From: Allacma fusca
Taxonomy: Eukaryota; Arthropoda; Collembola; Symphypleona; Sminthuridae
Assembly: GCA_947179485.1 (NCBI GenBank)
Contig: OX359248.1
Span: 823,501-887,500, forward strand
Length of the DNA stretch: 64,000 nucleotides
Direction of reading: 5' to 3'
Under the pieces are notes generated by a model, which worked only from the letters and a program-made list of their open reading frames with translations, did not search any database and had not been told where the DNA came from. This document shows positions 11,701 to 26,400 of the stretch, one piece after another. The position numbers and the translations under genes are program-made. How positions within the stretch are numbered: the first letter of the stretch is position 1; the number at the start of each line of letters is the position of its first letter.

Positions 11701-14700
11701 TAGTCAATGTTAAATCAGAAACCCCCCAAGTTCCCAGTCCGTGTCAGCCCTTGAACGAATGATTTACGCTCTATTCTCAGGTAAATACTATAAATTACAT
11801 GACTTAAGATACTACGGTTTCAATAAATTTGCTCAGGTTCAGAGTGTCATATATAATCAGTTCAAATAAGTATTATTTATACACAATTCAATAAGATCCA
11901 AGATCACCATAATTAATTTGTATTTAGAGTAATTATAACGGAATTTATGCACAAAATAATTGTATATTAGTGACGTTATGAGGTCCTAGGAAATATAAAA
12001 CAGTCTGGAAAAACAGTACAAGGAAAACCTCCACGTTCCATGTAATTATTAATGTGACATCCCAGAGCAAAGGAGGATCTGGGTTGTAGAAAACTGAGTA
12101 AAAGCAACAAAAAATGCGATACAGTCGTCCATTGGAAGCCTGTATGTATCTATGTATGTATGTGCACATGTCCATGTGTTATCAGTGATAGCAGGAATTG
12201 AGAACCATGATGATTGTATTGAGTGTCGGAATGTATTGAAATGGAGCTACATATATTTCTGACTTGTGTCAGTTTTGAGTTTCACTTGGGTCTGTGTGCC
12301 TTTTGGGAGGAATAGAGTCATTGGATGATCCCTCCTGATCATTGGGCTGAGAAGGTTTCGTGGGTAGAGGCAATAACATGGACGTGGGAGCATGATATAT
12401 TGTCAGTTTTTTGATACAAGGGCTGTATTTCCTCCGTCATTTCTATAATGTAACTTTTGAATATTTTTCTCTCTCCCTTTTTTTTCTCTCCTGTCCGTGG
12501 ACTCCCCTCTTTCTGCATTACACATACTCCAGAGGTTCTCTAATTGAAAAAGATTATGTAATTTATTTGCCCAGGAGTGAGGTAGATATCAAAGCCAATT
12601 TCACTAAATGGTCCAATTCGAACATTGTCCGTGCATTTTTGGGTAAGTCGACATGTGGATGGATATTTTAAATGTAGTTATTGCCATTTTTCCGCTCGCT
12701 TTTTCTCCCTCCGCTCTCCTTCCCATCATATTAGGCTTGGCAGGTCATGAGGAGTTTTCTATGGAAGAATGGCAATATTAAGCTGATCTATGAGATGGCG
12801 ATGATAGCATTGGGCTGGAAAAAAAAACATCCTTACAGCATTCGGCATCCTCAAAATGGGTAAGTGGAACTGACTGCAGTGCTCATTTTTACATGTAAAC
12901 CGAAGGCACAATTTTCTCTGAGCATATGCATCCTCCCCCCATATACTCTATTTACATATGAGTTTACAACGGACTCGGAGTTAAATGTTTCCAAGTAGTT
13001 ACTTTTTATGCAAAAATTATATGAGTGCCTATGGTACTTGCATTTGGGTAGAGACTCTACAGTATAGGCTGAGCTGGGGGAAGTAACGACTCCGAGTTAA
13101 GCCTCGCGTCTGTACGTCAGCCCCTGTCTCTGTGGCTCCAGGATTACGTGCTCAGTGTGCTCACCATAATTTCCCACGGCAATCGCAAGGAACCTCACAG
13201 GTAACATGGGAAAAAAGACAAACTTACTTTTACTCACATATGCCCGGGTTGAGGGACTGTGGAGGGAGACACATGGATGTTTTGTTCAAACTCTTTCCTT
13301 CCAGGAATGTCTCTTCAGGTAGACGTTAGAATTAAGTAAGTAAGAGATTGTTCCATTTTCTGACAGATATTAAGTATAGATCTCTCGTCCTCGAATTTTT
13401 TTTTACAAAAGTAGTTCCGAGGCCCGAATAGCACAGAAATTTGTTCCAGCATAATGTTACCTTTGATCTAGTTACTGGCTGAATTTCGAATTTTTCAAAA
13501 TCTTACGCCTGGCTTATTCTCTATGATTTATTGTTCTTTAGATCAGTTCTTGTTCCTTCCCTAAAACTTATTTATTCCGTCATTTGTAAACAAATTTTGA
13601 AATCCCAATTTCCCACTCATACTTTCATTTCACTAATTTACTGAAGTGTCGCTCCGGCAAGACATCCCTTCGGCAGCATGACAAATTTCCTGTAAAATGA
13701 AATTAAACCCACATTAAAAACAGCAAGGTTTCATATTTAGCTGATTGTTGGGACCCTCTCAATTTCTTTATTGGGTAATAAATTGACTTGAAGGAGTTGC
13801 TCCAAAAATAGTATTAAGCTGCTCAAATTCTACACAGTTTCTTATTGTTACAGGAATCCCCAATGTACAGGCACTTTTCCTATTGCAATGAAACTGTGCA
13901 TGCAGATATATTCCCGATCGCTCCAATGTTTATTAGGTGTAATAAATTGTGTAATGTTTTTTATTTTTTACCAAAGCTACATACAAATTTAAAGATCAAA
14001 TATTGCTCCAAATTATGGATACTCTTATAGCGTAAGAATTTGGGAAAATGACATGGAAAACGCAAAGAATGCTTGTAGAAGTACGGACGAACTTATTACA
14101 CGTAATTATTAATATGGTCATTATGATATAAAATAATGATTGGGATTGACGATTGGTACTAATTATTAGGGATTTTTTTCTCTGCAAAGTGGGTTAAATA
14201 AGGGAGGAAAAATCCACTGGAGAATTTTATTGAAGAATTTGAAACAAAAGGTCCTTTTTTGCCCCTTTGTAGTACTGTCTGCGGATTGTGCCCATTCCAT
14301 TGTACTGAAGAGAGCCTCACCTGAAAAATAGTTGGGGAGAAGACGGCTATGCAGATTCTCTGCATAGCCCTCGACAAAACATCCATTTTAATAGGCTCAC
14401 TCCTCTCTATATTCCTCCTGTAATATTCTCAATGGTTCTCTTTTTCCTCTCACCTTTTGTCTACGGAAAGGGGGAAGGTAAGGGGGAAAAAATCGGTGCA
14501 AGGAGAGGGGCAGAGATGTATACATTTTAACATGATTAAATATGTACGATTAATTTTCTTCTTTTTCACGCTCCTCCGCCCCAAGTGGCTTCTTGGATTT
14601 CGAGGAAATGGCCGCACTGCACCAACTGTGTGGATACTAGTTTCAATGAGGACTTTGATCTACATTTATCCCTTCGACTTTCTCCTCTCTCTCTCCCCTT

Positions 14701-17700
14701 TCTTTCTTTCCTTCCTTCCTTCTTTCTCTTCCCACCGTCCTCGTCCCCCTCCATCGTAATTTCCTTCAAGGATTATCATGAGGAATTTCCAACACCAGAC
14801 AAACAAGTGGGAATCCCCGACTTTCAACCTCATCCTCATCCGCTTACCTACTGACCTACCCAGTTACAACAAATAAGGTTGACCTCGTTTCTTCCCCCAC
14901 CTCAAACGCTCTCTGTGTCCAATTCCTAAAAACGCATACGCACTTCGAAACTTTTTAAGCTCGTCGGGCACGGAACCTCTCAAGTCATTTGTTTTCAAAA
15001 TCAGATCGTAATGTTTGACTATGAAGTTCTCAAATGTGATCGTATAGATACATAATAATAATTATTATAGATGTATCTATATATGATGTGTGTAGCTCCC
15101 ACTTGGCGGAGTTTTTCTCAATTTTAATTATATAGTTGCATATAATTAATAACAGAGATGGAGGAGGGGTATTACTACTTGGAAAAAGTTATGAAGTGCT
15201 ACCTGCTCTCCCATTGAAAGGACCAAGCCCCAAGTATGAACACAGGAGTACGCATGCAAACCTGTGCTTAAACTTTCCAAACCATATATCAGCCCCAGAA
15301 CAGGCTTGCTCTGGTCGAAATCTCCGTGGGCGAAGATTCAATGTGCTGGAGATCTCGGGAAAGTATAATAAAACAAATATGTTTTACAGTATAAGGAAAG
15401 GAAAATACGGGTCATTAATCTGTTACAATCTAAAACGGGAAATTTAATAGGTCCGAAACGAAATCCGACATTTGCCTTAAATCTGTAAAGTCAAAGAAAT
15501 CCTTGGATATTTCAAAATTTCAAATATTTACTCAACTTTAAAGAATATTTACATTCCTGCATCTCACAATCAGTATATATAGTCAATAGGCATTACATAA
15601 TTTGGGGAATTGACCCCAGAAAACTTTGATAGCGTCCAACGGGCACATGAGACTCTGTCATGAAAAATGTGAAAGTACAAAGAGGGAGAAAGTATTTTTA
15701 TTTTTCTAGTGTTTTTTTGTTTTGTGGGAAAGAGAAAAGGAGGTGGATGATTCATTTTTTTTAGAGTGTACACACACCACACATCCCGAAGCACACGAGA
15801 AACCATTTTGTGGTCAAGTAGGTTCTCTCTGTTAAATGATGGCAATTAAGAAATCGCGTGAGTAGTACGGCTAATTTTGGTATAAATCATTCTAACTCGG
15901 TCACAATGGAAATGTCTGGGGTTATGCCTTGTAAATAACCCAGATAGGCAGGGCTGAAATGGATTTTTTCCCCCGACTTTAACTTTGTTTTTATGGAGTA
16001 TAAAATGTTTCGAATGGACTTGTTGGAATTTTTTATTGCCATGTGTGTGACTTGCTACGAGGGAGGAGAGAGAAAAAAAAGTCTGGTATTTCTGTACGCA
16101 GAGGAACGATAAGGAGGGAAAAGGAGAATATATAGTTTCGATGTCAAATGTCATAGTTTTGGTTAAATTGAATTGGAGAAATTGTGGTCGGGTGAATCGG
16201 GATAATTTATTTCATGGAATATAACTTGCCCCAGAATCCACAAGGGCACCGTGGTGGAGAGGAAAGTTTTGCATTGAAAGTGGAAGGGAAGAGTTGGGAA
16301 CGGAAGGAGAAAAATAATGCAGTCTCTCCGTCTGTTCTCAGAGGGAAGTGTAGGAAAGGAGGAGACTGGAAACAAGTGGAAGAGAGAGAGAAAAGGAGAC
16401 AGGAACAACAGGTTATCTTTCCTTTCAAGTTAAAAGATCACTTCATATTCTCTCTCTCCATCTTTTTTCCCCCTTCGTCTTTGGCCATATTTAAGTTTCT
16501 GGGTTGGGAATGATAGGGCGGGTGGGATTTTCTCTGATAAATTGTACCTCAGCCTTGTTTGTTTCAATGAAACAAGCCAAAATGGACGCCTCCTAAAAAA
16601 AATAACACTTGCTCAAGGTAAAAGGTAAAAATGTCTATTATTTTTTTTTTGTATGTGCCACGGGACAGGATTCAGGTTTCTATGGTTGGTTCTTAGGAGC
16701 CAGTTAATGACCTATCTTGTTTGGTTGAGTTTCTTTCCTTTCACTGGACGGATATCAGCGAAGTTAAATCGTAGAGTGACTGGCGCAGCTGCATTACATT
16801 GTTTTCGAATCCAACTTTATCTTATTATTTTAGTCTAATGAGACTTGTCCAATATTAAATTACAAACTCAGGCTTGGGCCATGACCCTCAAACATATTTT
16901 AGCCTCTCAAACTTTAACAATGTCATTTCTTATCCCTTGGCTCAAGAAACTCTAATAATTATGTAAAGAGTATAGTATCCATGTATACATGTGTAGGTAT
17001 GTATTTACATATGTAGAGTGTAATGTCATTTATATATATCTAGGTGTGGATTAAGTTGTTACAATATTTTTGCGGGAAATGACTCATTCTGAGTGGTAGG
17101 TTGCATTAGTATTAGTTGAAAAGGAGGAAACTGTATACAAGAGCTTTGATATTTCTATTTTCAAAAATATTGACATCCGAGCCTAAGTATAAATAATTAC
17201 TTGGAACAAGTAGGAAAAGTTTTGTTTACAAAACAATGTGTCCCATTAGCCAAGTACGTCATGACATCTAAGGACAAATTGGGACTAGCGTTCATTCTGC
17301 TTAAAATTTCTCAATTAAAAACTGCTAGTTTATTCCTCATGACATCTATACATATATACATATGTACATTTGTTGTTGATGGTGTACAACGTATCTACAG
17401 TGGAGTAGAAAAAGAGAGCGGAACTCTGGATGAATGATATATATTTATATATAATTATACTTGGAGTAGAAAGGGTTCCGGACGTCACCGTCCACCAGCT
17501 CCACACTCTCGAACGATGGAAGTCTTGTGAATGTGGAGTCACGGAGAAAGTAAGTCCAGCCAACGCAGATCACTTCCCCTATACTGTACACTGGAGCCTT
17601 CACTCCTGTGCCTTCACGATGGGCTTCCGAACTCAGCACACGCCACGCCACGCCAATTTTTCTTCTCCTCGACTCCCTTCACTCACTCTGAGACATCGGC

Positions 17701-20085
17701 CGCTAAAGCTGAGCATGTGGAGCTTTGTCAAGACGGCATTCGGTGTCCTGTACTACTGTACTCCAGTTTGACTACACTCTGGGAATGCAAACCAGTATTT
17801 TGATAGTTGTCTCAAGGCAAATTTCTTTTCAAAAATGTAGACAAGAGTTTAAATTATCAAGTACGAGGTTTTTTGGTGCAGGCCCGCATTGGGAAAAAAA
17901 GTCCATCAGAATTTCCTAAAGTAAACAGATAATCATAGAAATAACTGGAGTGAAGTGTGTGCTTGTGATAGTTAGGAGGATATCGCTAGAGTTTCCTGAG
18001 AACGTCATTGGTGTTGATGTGTGTGTATGTGTGTGTGTGTGTGTGTGAGTGTGTGTGTGGAAAATAGGGGATCCGAGAAAAAGAGAAAGTAGAGGGAAGA
18101 GCGTAAGATGAGAGACTGAGCAGGCTAAGCCACAGCAGACACATTGCACTCTTCACTCCACCACCAGCATCATCATCCACCACATGTGTTCCTCACTGGG
18201 AAACCTGGCAGTTATTCCGTTCAAGTTACCTTGCGGTCAGGAATCTTTTTAAACCACAGCCGCCAGCCCAAACATTTCATGAACATATAGTTCAATCCTG
18301 CTTCAACTTTCTCCAAAATATTCCTGTCATACGGAGACAGAGGATGAGAGCTGGGAGGTATCAAGCATGTGGTGAAAGTCAACACCAAACGACCTTTAGA
18401 GACAATTTGTTTCCTTCCCCTCTGGAGCTCCCCCAACTGCACGCAGGTCACTGTCAACGTAATTCCAGGGGCAAAAATCAAAATTCTTAACTCTGACAAA
18501 AAGTTTCCCCTCTTTTTAACACCAAGCCGACGTCACACTTCCTTCGATCTCTTAAACTACTCGTGATTTCCTTTAGAAGCCGTACACAAAATCGGTCCAG
18601 CTGGAAAAGGATCAGTTGTGGAGAAGAATTGAAGCGGAGAAAGCCCACAGTGAAAACATTTAACGTATGTATCCAAAAACTATAGAAAACTAAAATTAAT
18701 ATCATATTTGGGGAGGGAGTGGAAGAATCAAGCTAGTACAATTTGGAAGGATCTCAAGGAAAAGTGAATCAAAAGGAAATTATTAGAGTTTTCTGGGAAT
18801 ATTTTAAAAAAAGAACTATTTTGCTGCCTGCTTTGAGTGCGGGAGTTGGTTCAGTGGGGCTATTGGTCGGAAGGGAAACTGAGTGGGGGAAGATGAAAGT
18901 GGCTTAGTTGCATGAGAGAGAAAGTGAACACTGTGGCTACTTATTGCTTTTAAGGTATTACCAGAAACTAGGGAAATGCTGACTCGGGAAGGATTTACGC
19001 TTTGGTGAAAGTCATCGTTTGGGAACACACGCATAAATACATACGGCCAGGAACGTCTTAGGTTGGAGTCTGCAGGAGGAGTGGGGAAACGTAAATAGGT
19101 ACTTGGCCCTGTGTGCTTGGGAGGTTTTAGTAAGATGTAAAACTATTGGTACATTGAGGAGTTTTTAAGTGAGTGTTGTTGCACTATGAGTGCTTGTTCG
19201 AGTGAATCGAAGAGGCTCCTTGGAATTCACGTTGTTGTCCTTCGGGTGAAGGTAAAGAGTGGGAGAGGAGAGAGCGAGTGAGAACCCAATGGAGAGTTTC
19301 CCATGGCGATTATCCAAGTGGCTTCCGTTTCATCTCCATTACCTCCACTAATCATTCCGTGAGAGTTGATGAGGATTTTCATGAGAACATCATTACATTA
19401 TTATTCGCATGGCGATTTCGGCAAGTTCAGCCGCCATCACCGACCGACTTGAAGTTCCCGAGCCACGGACCGAGCTTTCTAATCGCCCCAAAAACACAAA
19501 TTCCCCTCATTGCACGTCCCCCTGTCCAATAATAACAAAGTCAGTTGCCGTCATCACCACGGATTCCCATCACTGCTCCTTCCCACATCTGGACTGACTA
19601 CTACAGACCCTCCTCCGACAGAGCATTGGAATAAATTCCTCATGAGGAAGAAAAACAGAGGAGATAATAGTAATAATAATTCTCATGACCATTATCATCC
19701 CTTTGGTGCTCCATTTGTAATTCAATGTTGTTGGTTGAGAGGATCTCTTGCTATTTCATAAGAAAAATCATCTCCTCAATTATTCATATTTCCTGCTCCT
19801 GTCTGAGCACAGAGGAGAGTGTTGAAATTTCTCAAAAACTCCGTAAATTCCGGAGGACAATCAAGCAGTCGCTCCAGACGGAGCGTCCCGGTCCTAAGGC
19901 CTGGCTAATGCGCTGTTGACGGACCTCTATTACTTAATCATTATTACCCTTTGAGAGGGATATGCACTCTTCTGGCCACCCATCATCTTCAAGCCGGGCG
20001 TCCGTCTTACTGAGAGGCACTCCGAAAAAAATTCCCTTACTGTCTTTCCGTGACAGGACTTTATCAGGACTTCAATGTTTTAAGC
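8798..20085. other. Upstream region without a recognisable gene
   Basis: No exon with recognisable protein similarity was found on either strand. The sequence has pyrimidine-rich and purine-rich tracts, a TA microsatellite near 10,437 and a GT run at 18,018-18,059. The last kilobase before exon 1 (about 19,200-20,085) is somewhat richer in G and C and could include promoter or 5' untranslated exons of the channel gene. I see no TATA box or initiator that I would defend. Confidence 0.4.
18018..18059. repeat. (GT)n microsatellite
   Basis: Near-perfect GT dinucleotide run interrupted by single A substitutions. Other GT runs in the window are at 24,244-24,270, 27,260-27,293 and 58,792-58,818. 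Confidence 0.95.
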
Positions 20086-20109
20086 TAGTCCCTCTGGGTA
20101 TTTAAGACA
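20086..20109 (+). other. 5' leader segment with in-frame stop that fixes the start codon
   Basis: A TAG at 20,086-20,088 lies in frame with, and eight codons upstream of, the ATG at 20,110, with no other in-frame ATG between. Unless an intron lies between them, translation must begin at 20,110. The ATG is preceded by AAGACA, giving A at position -3, a favourable context for eukaryotic initiation. The transcription start was not located. Confidence 0.6.
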
Positions 20110-20409
20110 ATGCCTAAGACCGCCACTTCCCCCACCAATGTCCTCCCTACCAAGTTGCACTTGAGTGAAAGCTCCGCTCGAATCAACGAAATGCCTTCCC
20201 CCATGTCCAGCTCTAACATCGACTTGGAATTACCTGTGAAACGACGTAGAAACACCAGATCCAGTGATAATGATGATATCAAATCTCGATGTATGCCGTT
20301 CTTCAGGAAATTTTGGACGAATTTGGGTGAAGGGGATAACAGGCAAACACTTCATCCGAACTTGTACGGAAGGCCCGTAGAAGAAGTTGATCCTTTTGTC
20401 TTTGAAGAC
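20110..20409 (+). CDS. NaCP60E: Nav2-type channel (NaCP60E/DSC1-like), exon 1: cytoplasmic N-terminus
   Basis: Encodes residues 1-100 of the channel. The first part is Ser/Pro-rich with a basic patch (KRRRNTR, about residues 44-50). The end, GRPVEEVDPFVFED, is the conserved (E/D)xxDP(F/Y) segment that precedes repeat I in sodium-channel alpha subunits. The exon stops at GAC|GTAAGT, a consensus donor, in phase 0. It joins in frame to exon 2 at 50,701, so the two exons are separated by about 30.3 kb. The start is set by an in-frame TAG 24 nt upstream. The N-terminal region is poorly conserved in this family, so assignment rests on the terminal motif, the correct splice phase and the strand. Confidence 0.78.
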
Positions 20410-23400
20410 GTAAGTCAACAATTTTAAATGTATTTAATTATTTCTAAATTTCTTTTCCACACGTTCCAGGGGAGATTTTGGGGTACGGTGAGAAATTCTG
20501 AAATACACCATTGGCTGTGACAGAACCTTAAATAGATTATTGGAGGTACCATCGGGGGACCAAACTTTCACTGTGATTGTAACGCGTGACATTAAATTAG
20601 TTGAGTAATGATGAAAAGTGTTTTCGGCGATCTCTCTCATACTCTTTCACTCTATAAGAAATTTCCAAAGTTTTTTTTTTAAAACTTTAGAAGGTCTGAC
20701 TCTACGAAGAGTGTTAAAGGCTTAATGTAATTTTCAAGGAATCACGTATCGAGAGTTGGTAATTAACATGAAAAGAGGTACATGTTTATTGAAAACAAGA
20801 AAATATTCTTACAAGAGTCATGAGGTGATTTTAAAATATTACATGGTTACTTTTGGAAAAATCCGAGGGGGTAGTTTGAATGGGAAGATTTGTCTTAACG
20901 AATCTGTGGAGATTTGAAAATTTACTGAAAATTTATTTGACCGAGAAAGTATTCCCCAGGGAATGGTAACAGATAGGAGGAGGGGTAGTAGATACTGTAG
21001 TAGAGGAGTTGGAGACTAGTTGAGGGTGCATTGAGGATATTGGATGTTCCATTGAGAGAACCCCAATAAATTCCCTGGGCGATATCCTCCATCAATTCCT
21101 ATGTCTATGGTTATCTATACATAGATACATACATAATGAATATCTATCTGTAGTGCTGAGCTAAAGGACTGGCATTGTATCCCTTTATATATTTGACTTG
21201 GAGCAGGTTGAAGCTGGATGGTGTTCCATAATGATAGAAATTATAAATTACGGGACGACCATTTATTTTAAAGAGCTTAATCTAACGTATTGATTTTCCT
21301 TGAAGTGGTCTCCCTTATGGAATGTTAATTCTAACGACTGAAATCCTCATGAAGCATGAAAGATCCTCTATGGTTCTTAAAAGGAATCAGCTGCGGAATT
21401 CCAAATGGTAGCTATTTCCCTGAACCAAAGAGTTCTTGAGAGGATTGGAGAAAGTAGTACTTGTGGAACTTTCTCCACATAAGGACGTATCTACTCCTAG
21501 GTCTAGTTGACGGTGTTATTATTTTCGGCTTGAGGAAATATTAATTGTAGGAAACTCCCGCAAGTGGAACAAACGGAGCTACCATCGACATGACTACTAT
21601 TAGTGTACACAGTTGGAAAGGGGGAGGGAGAAACAGAGAGAAGAATGAATATCCTTGAGGGATATTGATCCAAAAATGTTACTCTGTCTCATTTTATTTC
21701 CTTGCTATTTATACTAATAGTTTATATTCTCCACACTTCCCTCCCAAAGTCTGGGTCGTTGGTGAGAAGAAAAACGAACACGAGGGGGAAAAAACGAGAA
21801 AATCCTAAAATGTAAAGCCTTTTTTCTCTCAGCATTACATTACATTTCATTGCTGTCCTTCCATTACGAAGTCACATTGCCACATGTAGTATGTACCTAC
21901 ATGTATCCGAAGAGTGAGACACTTGAGGAAAACCAGCGCTCCCTTCCTACCCTATTACTATGGTTACGCGCCTCTCCTCTCAAAAATAGATACATGTATA
22001 GATATACTTAGTACATGACCCACACAGTCCTACTTTCCCTTACACTACAGCCCTACACCAGATCCCGTGGAAGTACATGCACAGACTGAGCCACTCTCAA
22101 GATATGTAAACGCAGTCAGTCCACAATAGCTTTTACTCCGTCCGAACTTCCTAATCGTAAATATATGTTGTTTGGCAAAGTACAAATGGATTCAATGAAA
22201 CAAGTTAGAATCTCTTGCCGCCAGTTATACATAGCAAACTACATGTTCAATCTTCTTCCTACTTACTTATCTCTTTTTTCCAGCTCTCCTCCATTCGTTT
22301 TCCCTCTCTCTCAAATTCCAAAGCAGTACTTACATACGCTGCTCTTGATTCGGATCTTCATCACATTATTTTATTTGATCTTCATTTTTAATGCTCAAGC
22401 TTCTTTCCATGCTTTCACTTCCTTCCACTTCAACAAGTAATGCCTCGTACTGAGAAATATCTAGTTTTGCTGCATTGTGTCCCTCATGGAATTTGGTTCA
22501 CATTTTGTCATGTACAAACTGTCGTCGTCCGGGTTTTCTGCAATAGTTCCATGCTTCGTATAATTACATATAGGACTCCTATAGACCATTTTAGAGGCAG
22601 TCATGGATGCAGCAGCTATACACCAAGGCCAGAGATGGGTACACTCCCCTTAATAAATATCATGTAGAAAAACAGACATTGCGAAAAATACATGGAGCCA
22701 TGTATTTTTAAACCCGCAAGCATTTAAAGTATCTGTATGAAGAGCAGTGGGTCAAAACGACCTCACTTCAAAATTTGTAGTTTCATAAAAGGCATTTTTG
22801 AAGCAAGGGTCGTAGATGGGTAAAAGCAGGGGGGGGGGTCTTTGGAAGTGGGTGTGGAGCAAAGTAGACCAAGTTCAGAGCTCTTCCTACAAACTTGGTC
22901 GTAAATAGTGTGTAGCATTAATTAACACAGCATGAAGTACGTATGAAGTATTCGCCGTCATAAGGAAGCCCCATTGGTTGACAATTTGAAATTCATGTCT
23001 TTACTAGGGAACTGTCTCTATAGGGGTATGATTTAGCCTGTATATACATAATTATACAATCCGGCGAGAGTCTCAATACGTCTTAGGAGGGGAAGTCTCA
23101 TTAAATGGAGATTCCTTTCATAGAGAGAGTCGACTGTATAAAACCACAGTTTACATCCCGTGGATACTAAATCCAAGGGACAAACAAGCTATCTAAAGTT
23201 TTACGAGCATAAAGCGTGACCATACATTCAATTATTGACATTGTGGATCAAAGCAGACGAACGTCACAGACAAAGTCAAATTTTGGCAAAAACTGGATAT
23301 TTGATTCCCGCCAAAGCATTGGACCGGAATGTTTGAAAATTATAATAAAAATTTAGACCTGGTTTCCCTCCAACCTAAAATGATTAGTAACTTGTAATTC

Positions 23401-26400
23401 TCAACCGTGTCGACCTGAGAGTATTTCGTCTCTCGTGTCAAACTTGGCCGTAGCCCATTTTGGCTCTATACTCTTGATATGCATCTACATTTTAAGTTTT
23501 GTATGCATATGATATCCCTCATAATTTTATGCTCTTAAATTTGGTCCGCCCTGTCGTTGTGTGTAGTTGGGAGAATTTAGTACCCGTTTTTGTGTTTCAA
23601 TTTGGTCTATACATTAAATCCATGCATGACTTTATGGCGGCTCCCTCCAATAAACTACATTTTGAAAACGGGTCTTCCCGTATCAGTTTCTCTATTCTTT
23701 GGAATAGCAGTTTACTGCAGTTTCTCCCAAAACTACCGGTAGCCCCAGAGACTACATTTCCCCGCCGTATAAGATTTCAAGCTCTCTGGACACATTGCCG
23801 AAACTCCATTAGAACGCTGCTGAAATTTCTCGTTAACGGTGCACAAAGATACTCTGAGGTCTTTAACTTTGTTCATATCTCCTTTCGCAAAACAAATAAG
23901 AGTATAAAATAATTACGATAACAAACCTCCAGCCATCGTTCCGAGGATAAATATACCAGAAGATGATATCAATGAAAAAAAGTTGGGATTAATGTGCCTT
24001 TGAGATACCCATGTCTTATCTCAGGAGTGGTGTCTGGCTTTCTCCTCCCTAACAACGAAGGAAGGAAAGGTTTCGACTTTCTCTTTCAACTCCTTTTCAA
24101 AACCCACCTAGTCCTTTCAAGGAGGAATTTCATTCCTTCTCATATTTTTGAAGCCCTTTTGCCACACGGAGAAATCACTACTCATTAAAGGGTAGGAAGG
24201 GGTCAAAGAATTTCCAAGTTTAAAAAGTGTTCTCAAGTTTGGATGTGTGTGTGTGTGTGTGTGTGTGTGTCTAAACACAATGGATGCTCTTTTTGAGAAA
24301 GTCTTATTTAGATTTAGGATATAGTTCCCCCGTCATTCATTCCTCCTATGAAGGGGAGGAATGTCAAGTATTCTTTGAGGAATTTTCCTCATTTTAAACA
24401 AACAGAGCTGAGTATACGTGATTCGTAAGACAGCCCTTGTATTTGTGTATGGGAACACATGTGTGCGTATTTAAATTCTTTTATGCACGTCTGAAGGAAA
24501 GTCAAGTGAAGAATTGTTTGAATTGGCGGTCATGTGTGGCAAGAGGGAGAAGTCAGTTTTTTATTTGAGGGCGGTGAAAGTAGTACAGAGAGAAAAGTCG
24601 TGCCCCGAATCCCTTCCCTTGCATTTGTTACGAAGCCCATGGTGTCCTACAGTTGGGAACATGAGAAATGACGGGGGCATATCAGGGACGAGGAAAAATA
24701 AAAATTATGGTAATGAGAAATTAGAATATTGTGAAAGTAGAAACATCCATGAAAATATTAGAAGGGAGGGAAATTCAAAAAAGAATGATGAAGTCACAGC
24801 TTGTTTAAAAAATAGGAAAGGAAAAAAATGGGCAGACGGAATCAACCGTTGACGGCTCCCCATTCTAAATCCCATTCTCATTCAAATTCTGTTGATCTTC
24901 AGCTTGTCTTTCTCATCTTGAAGAGAGCGGCTGCTCGCATTTTTTGACGTTGACATTTATGTTATAATTTTTTTTTGGAAGGATACTGATCCATGTGACA
25001 AGGTTAGCAGATAATTTTCTCCCATTTTAGTTCCTCTCTTCACTTCCACGTCACAACATATACTCTCCCCTTTCCCCTTACTTTGATCTCCTCAACATTC
25101 AATTCCAAGAACTCAAGTAGGAACTATTCTTTTGCTGAACAAAAAAAAATGAATTGAGCTGGGCTCCCGGTTAGTCAACAGAGCACGTTTTCCTCCTTTA
25201 ATTTGAAACATGTTCTCACATTCCTCCTCCTGAAGAATGGAAGGGAAAACATGAAAACAGTCTTAATTTTTTTTTGGCAAATCATCCACGCTAGTTTTTA
25301 AATGAAATCGAGAGGTAGGTTACAGGCACAAAGAGAAAGTAGGCGAAAGAAAAATTGCAAGGTGATAAGCAGTTTGAGGGACTATTCCCTCCGGAGTAAC
25401 CCAAAAGGAAAAGGTTAGTCGGGAAACTTTTCATGTCAATGCAACTTTTACGGACAAGGTTACTAATAAACTCGAGAAATTTAACTTTCCCAAAGTATCC
25501 TCTAATTGAATTTCCCCAGGTTTCCCTGACAAGTCTTCCAGCCTAGACTCCGGATCAATTATTTCTACAAATACTGTTGCGTGTGCTCACAATTGACTCA
25601 TGTATTTCTATTCGCGCATGTAAATTTTGTTACTGTTTATAATAAACCGCTGTATTTGCATGTCCCTCTGCTTATTCAATTCCATTCAAACTTTTTATTT
25701 CTGGGTCGGTATATAAATACGGGTATAATCCTAAAATAAAAATCCCCGCCATTAATATTTACAACTTATTATTATAAAAATAATTTTGGAGTTCTGTTTT
25801 ATAAATGATTGGAACTACATACATACATACACACGTCTGAAATTGCTACTTACCTTTCCCTAAAATGTTTCACAAAAATATACCTCATCATTAATTTTTT
25901 GTAAATTGCGTAACTGAGGTGTAATTTCATCCTTTGCATTAGAACTAAACTATTCTGAATTACATCTCCATCACTGTATCACCACTATTTCATATGAGTA
26001 TCTACCAATCGAATTATTTCCCGTAATTAATTAATTACCTGTAAATGTAGCAAAGTAGGGAGGTGCAGTCCAGAAATGACTGTATTGTTAATGAAGTGGC
26101 TCTGCATATAATTATACATCAATCATGAAAGTAACTGGTAGCTCATATTTTGTCAGTCTTATTCAATTAGCTACAATGCAGAGGATCTTTTGTAATCGAA
26201 ATTCCATTCATTACCGGATTCATGAGGGAAGGTGTCAGCAGCTGTTTATAATAGGATTCTCATGCATATAATATATCACTTCAGTAATTGACTAGCACAG
26301 TAATACAGTCTGCGGAACGTAGTATTCATACCAACTGACTAATTGGATTCAAGCTGAAATATATTTATACATTCGAATAAAAACTGAAATCGTGGGAATT

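Noticed and set aside
17430..17803. Overlapping + strand frames of 90-113 codons upstream of exon 1
   Set aside because: Overlap each other in different frames and show no recognisable protein motif.
23499..23912. 137-codon open frame on the + strand in intron 1
   Set aside because: No recognisable domain, no codon-composition contrast with the surroundings, no splice or promoter context. A frame this long is expected occasionally in 30 kb of intron.
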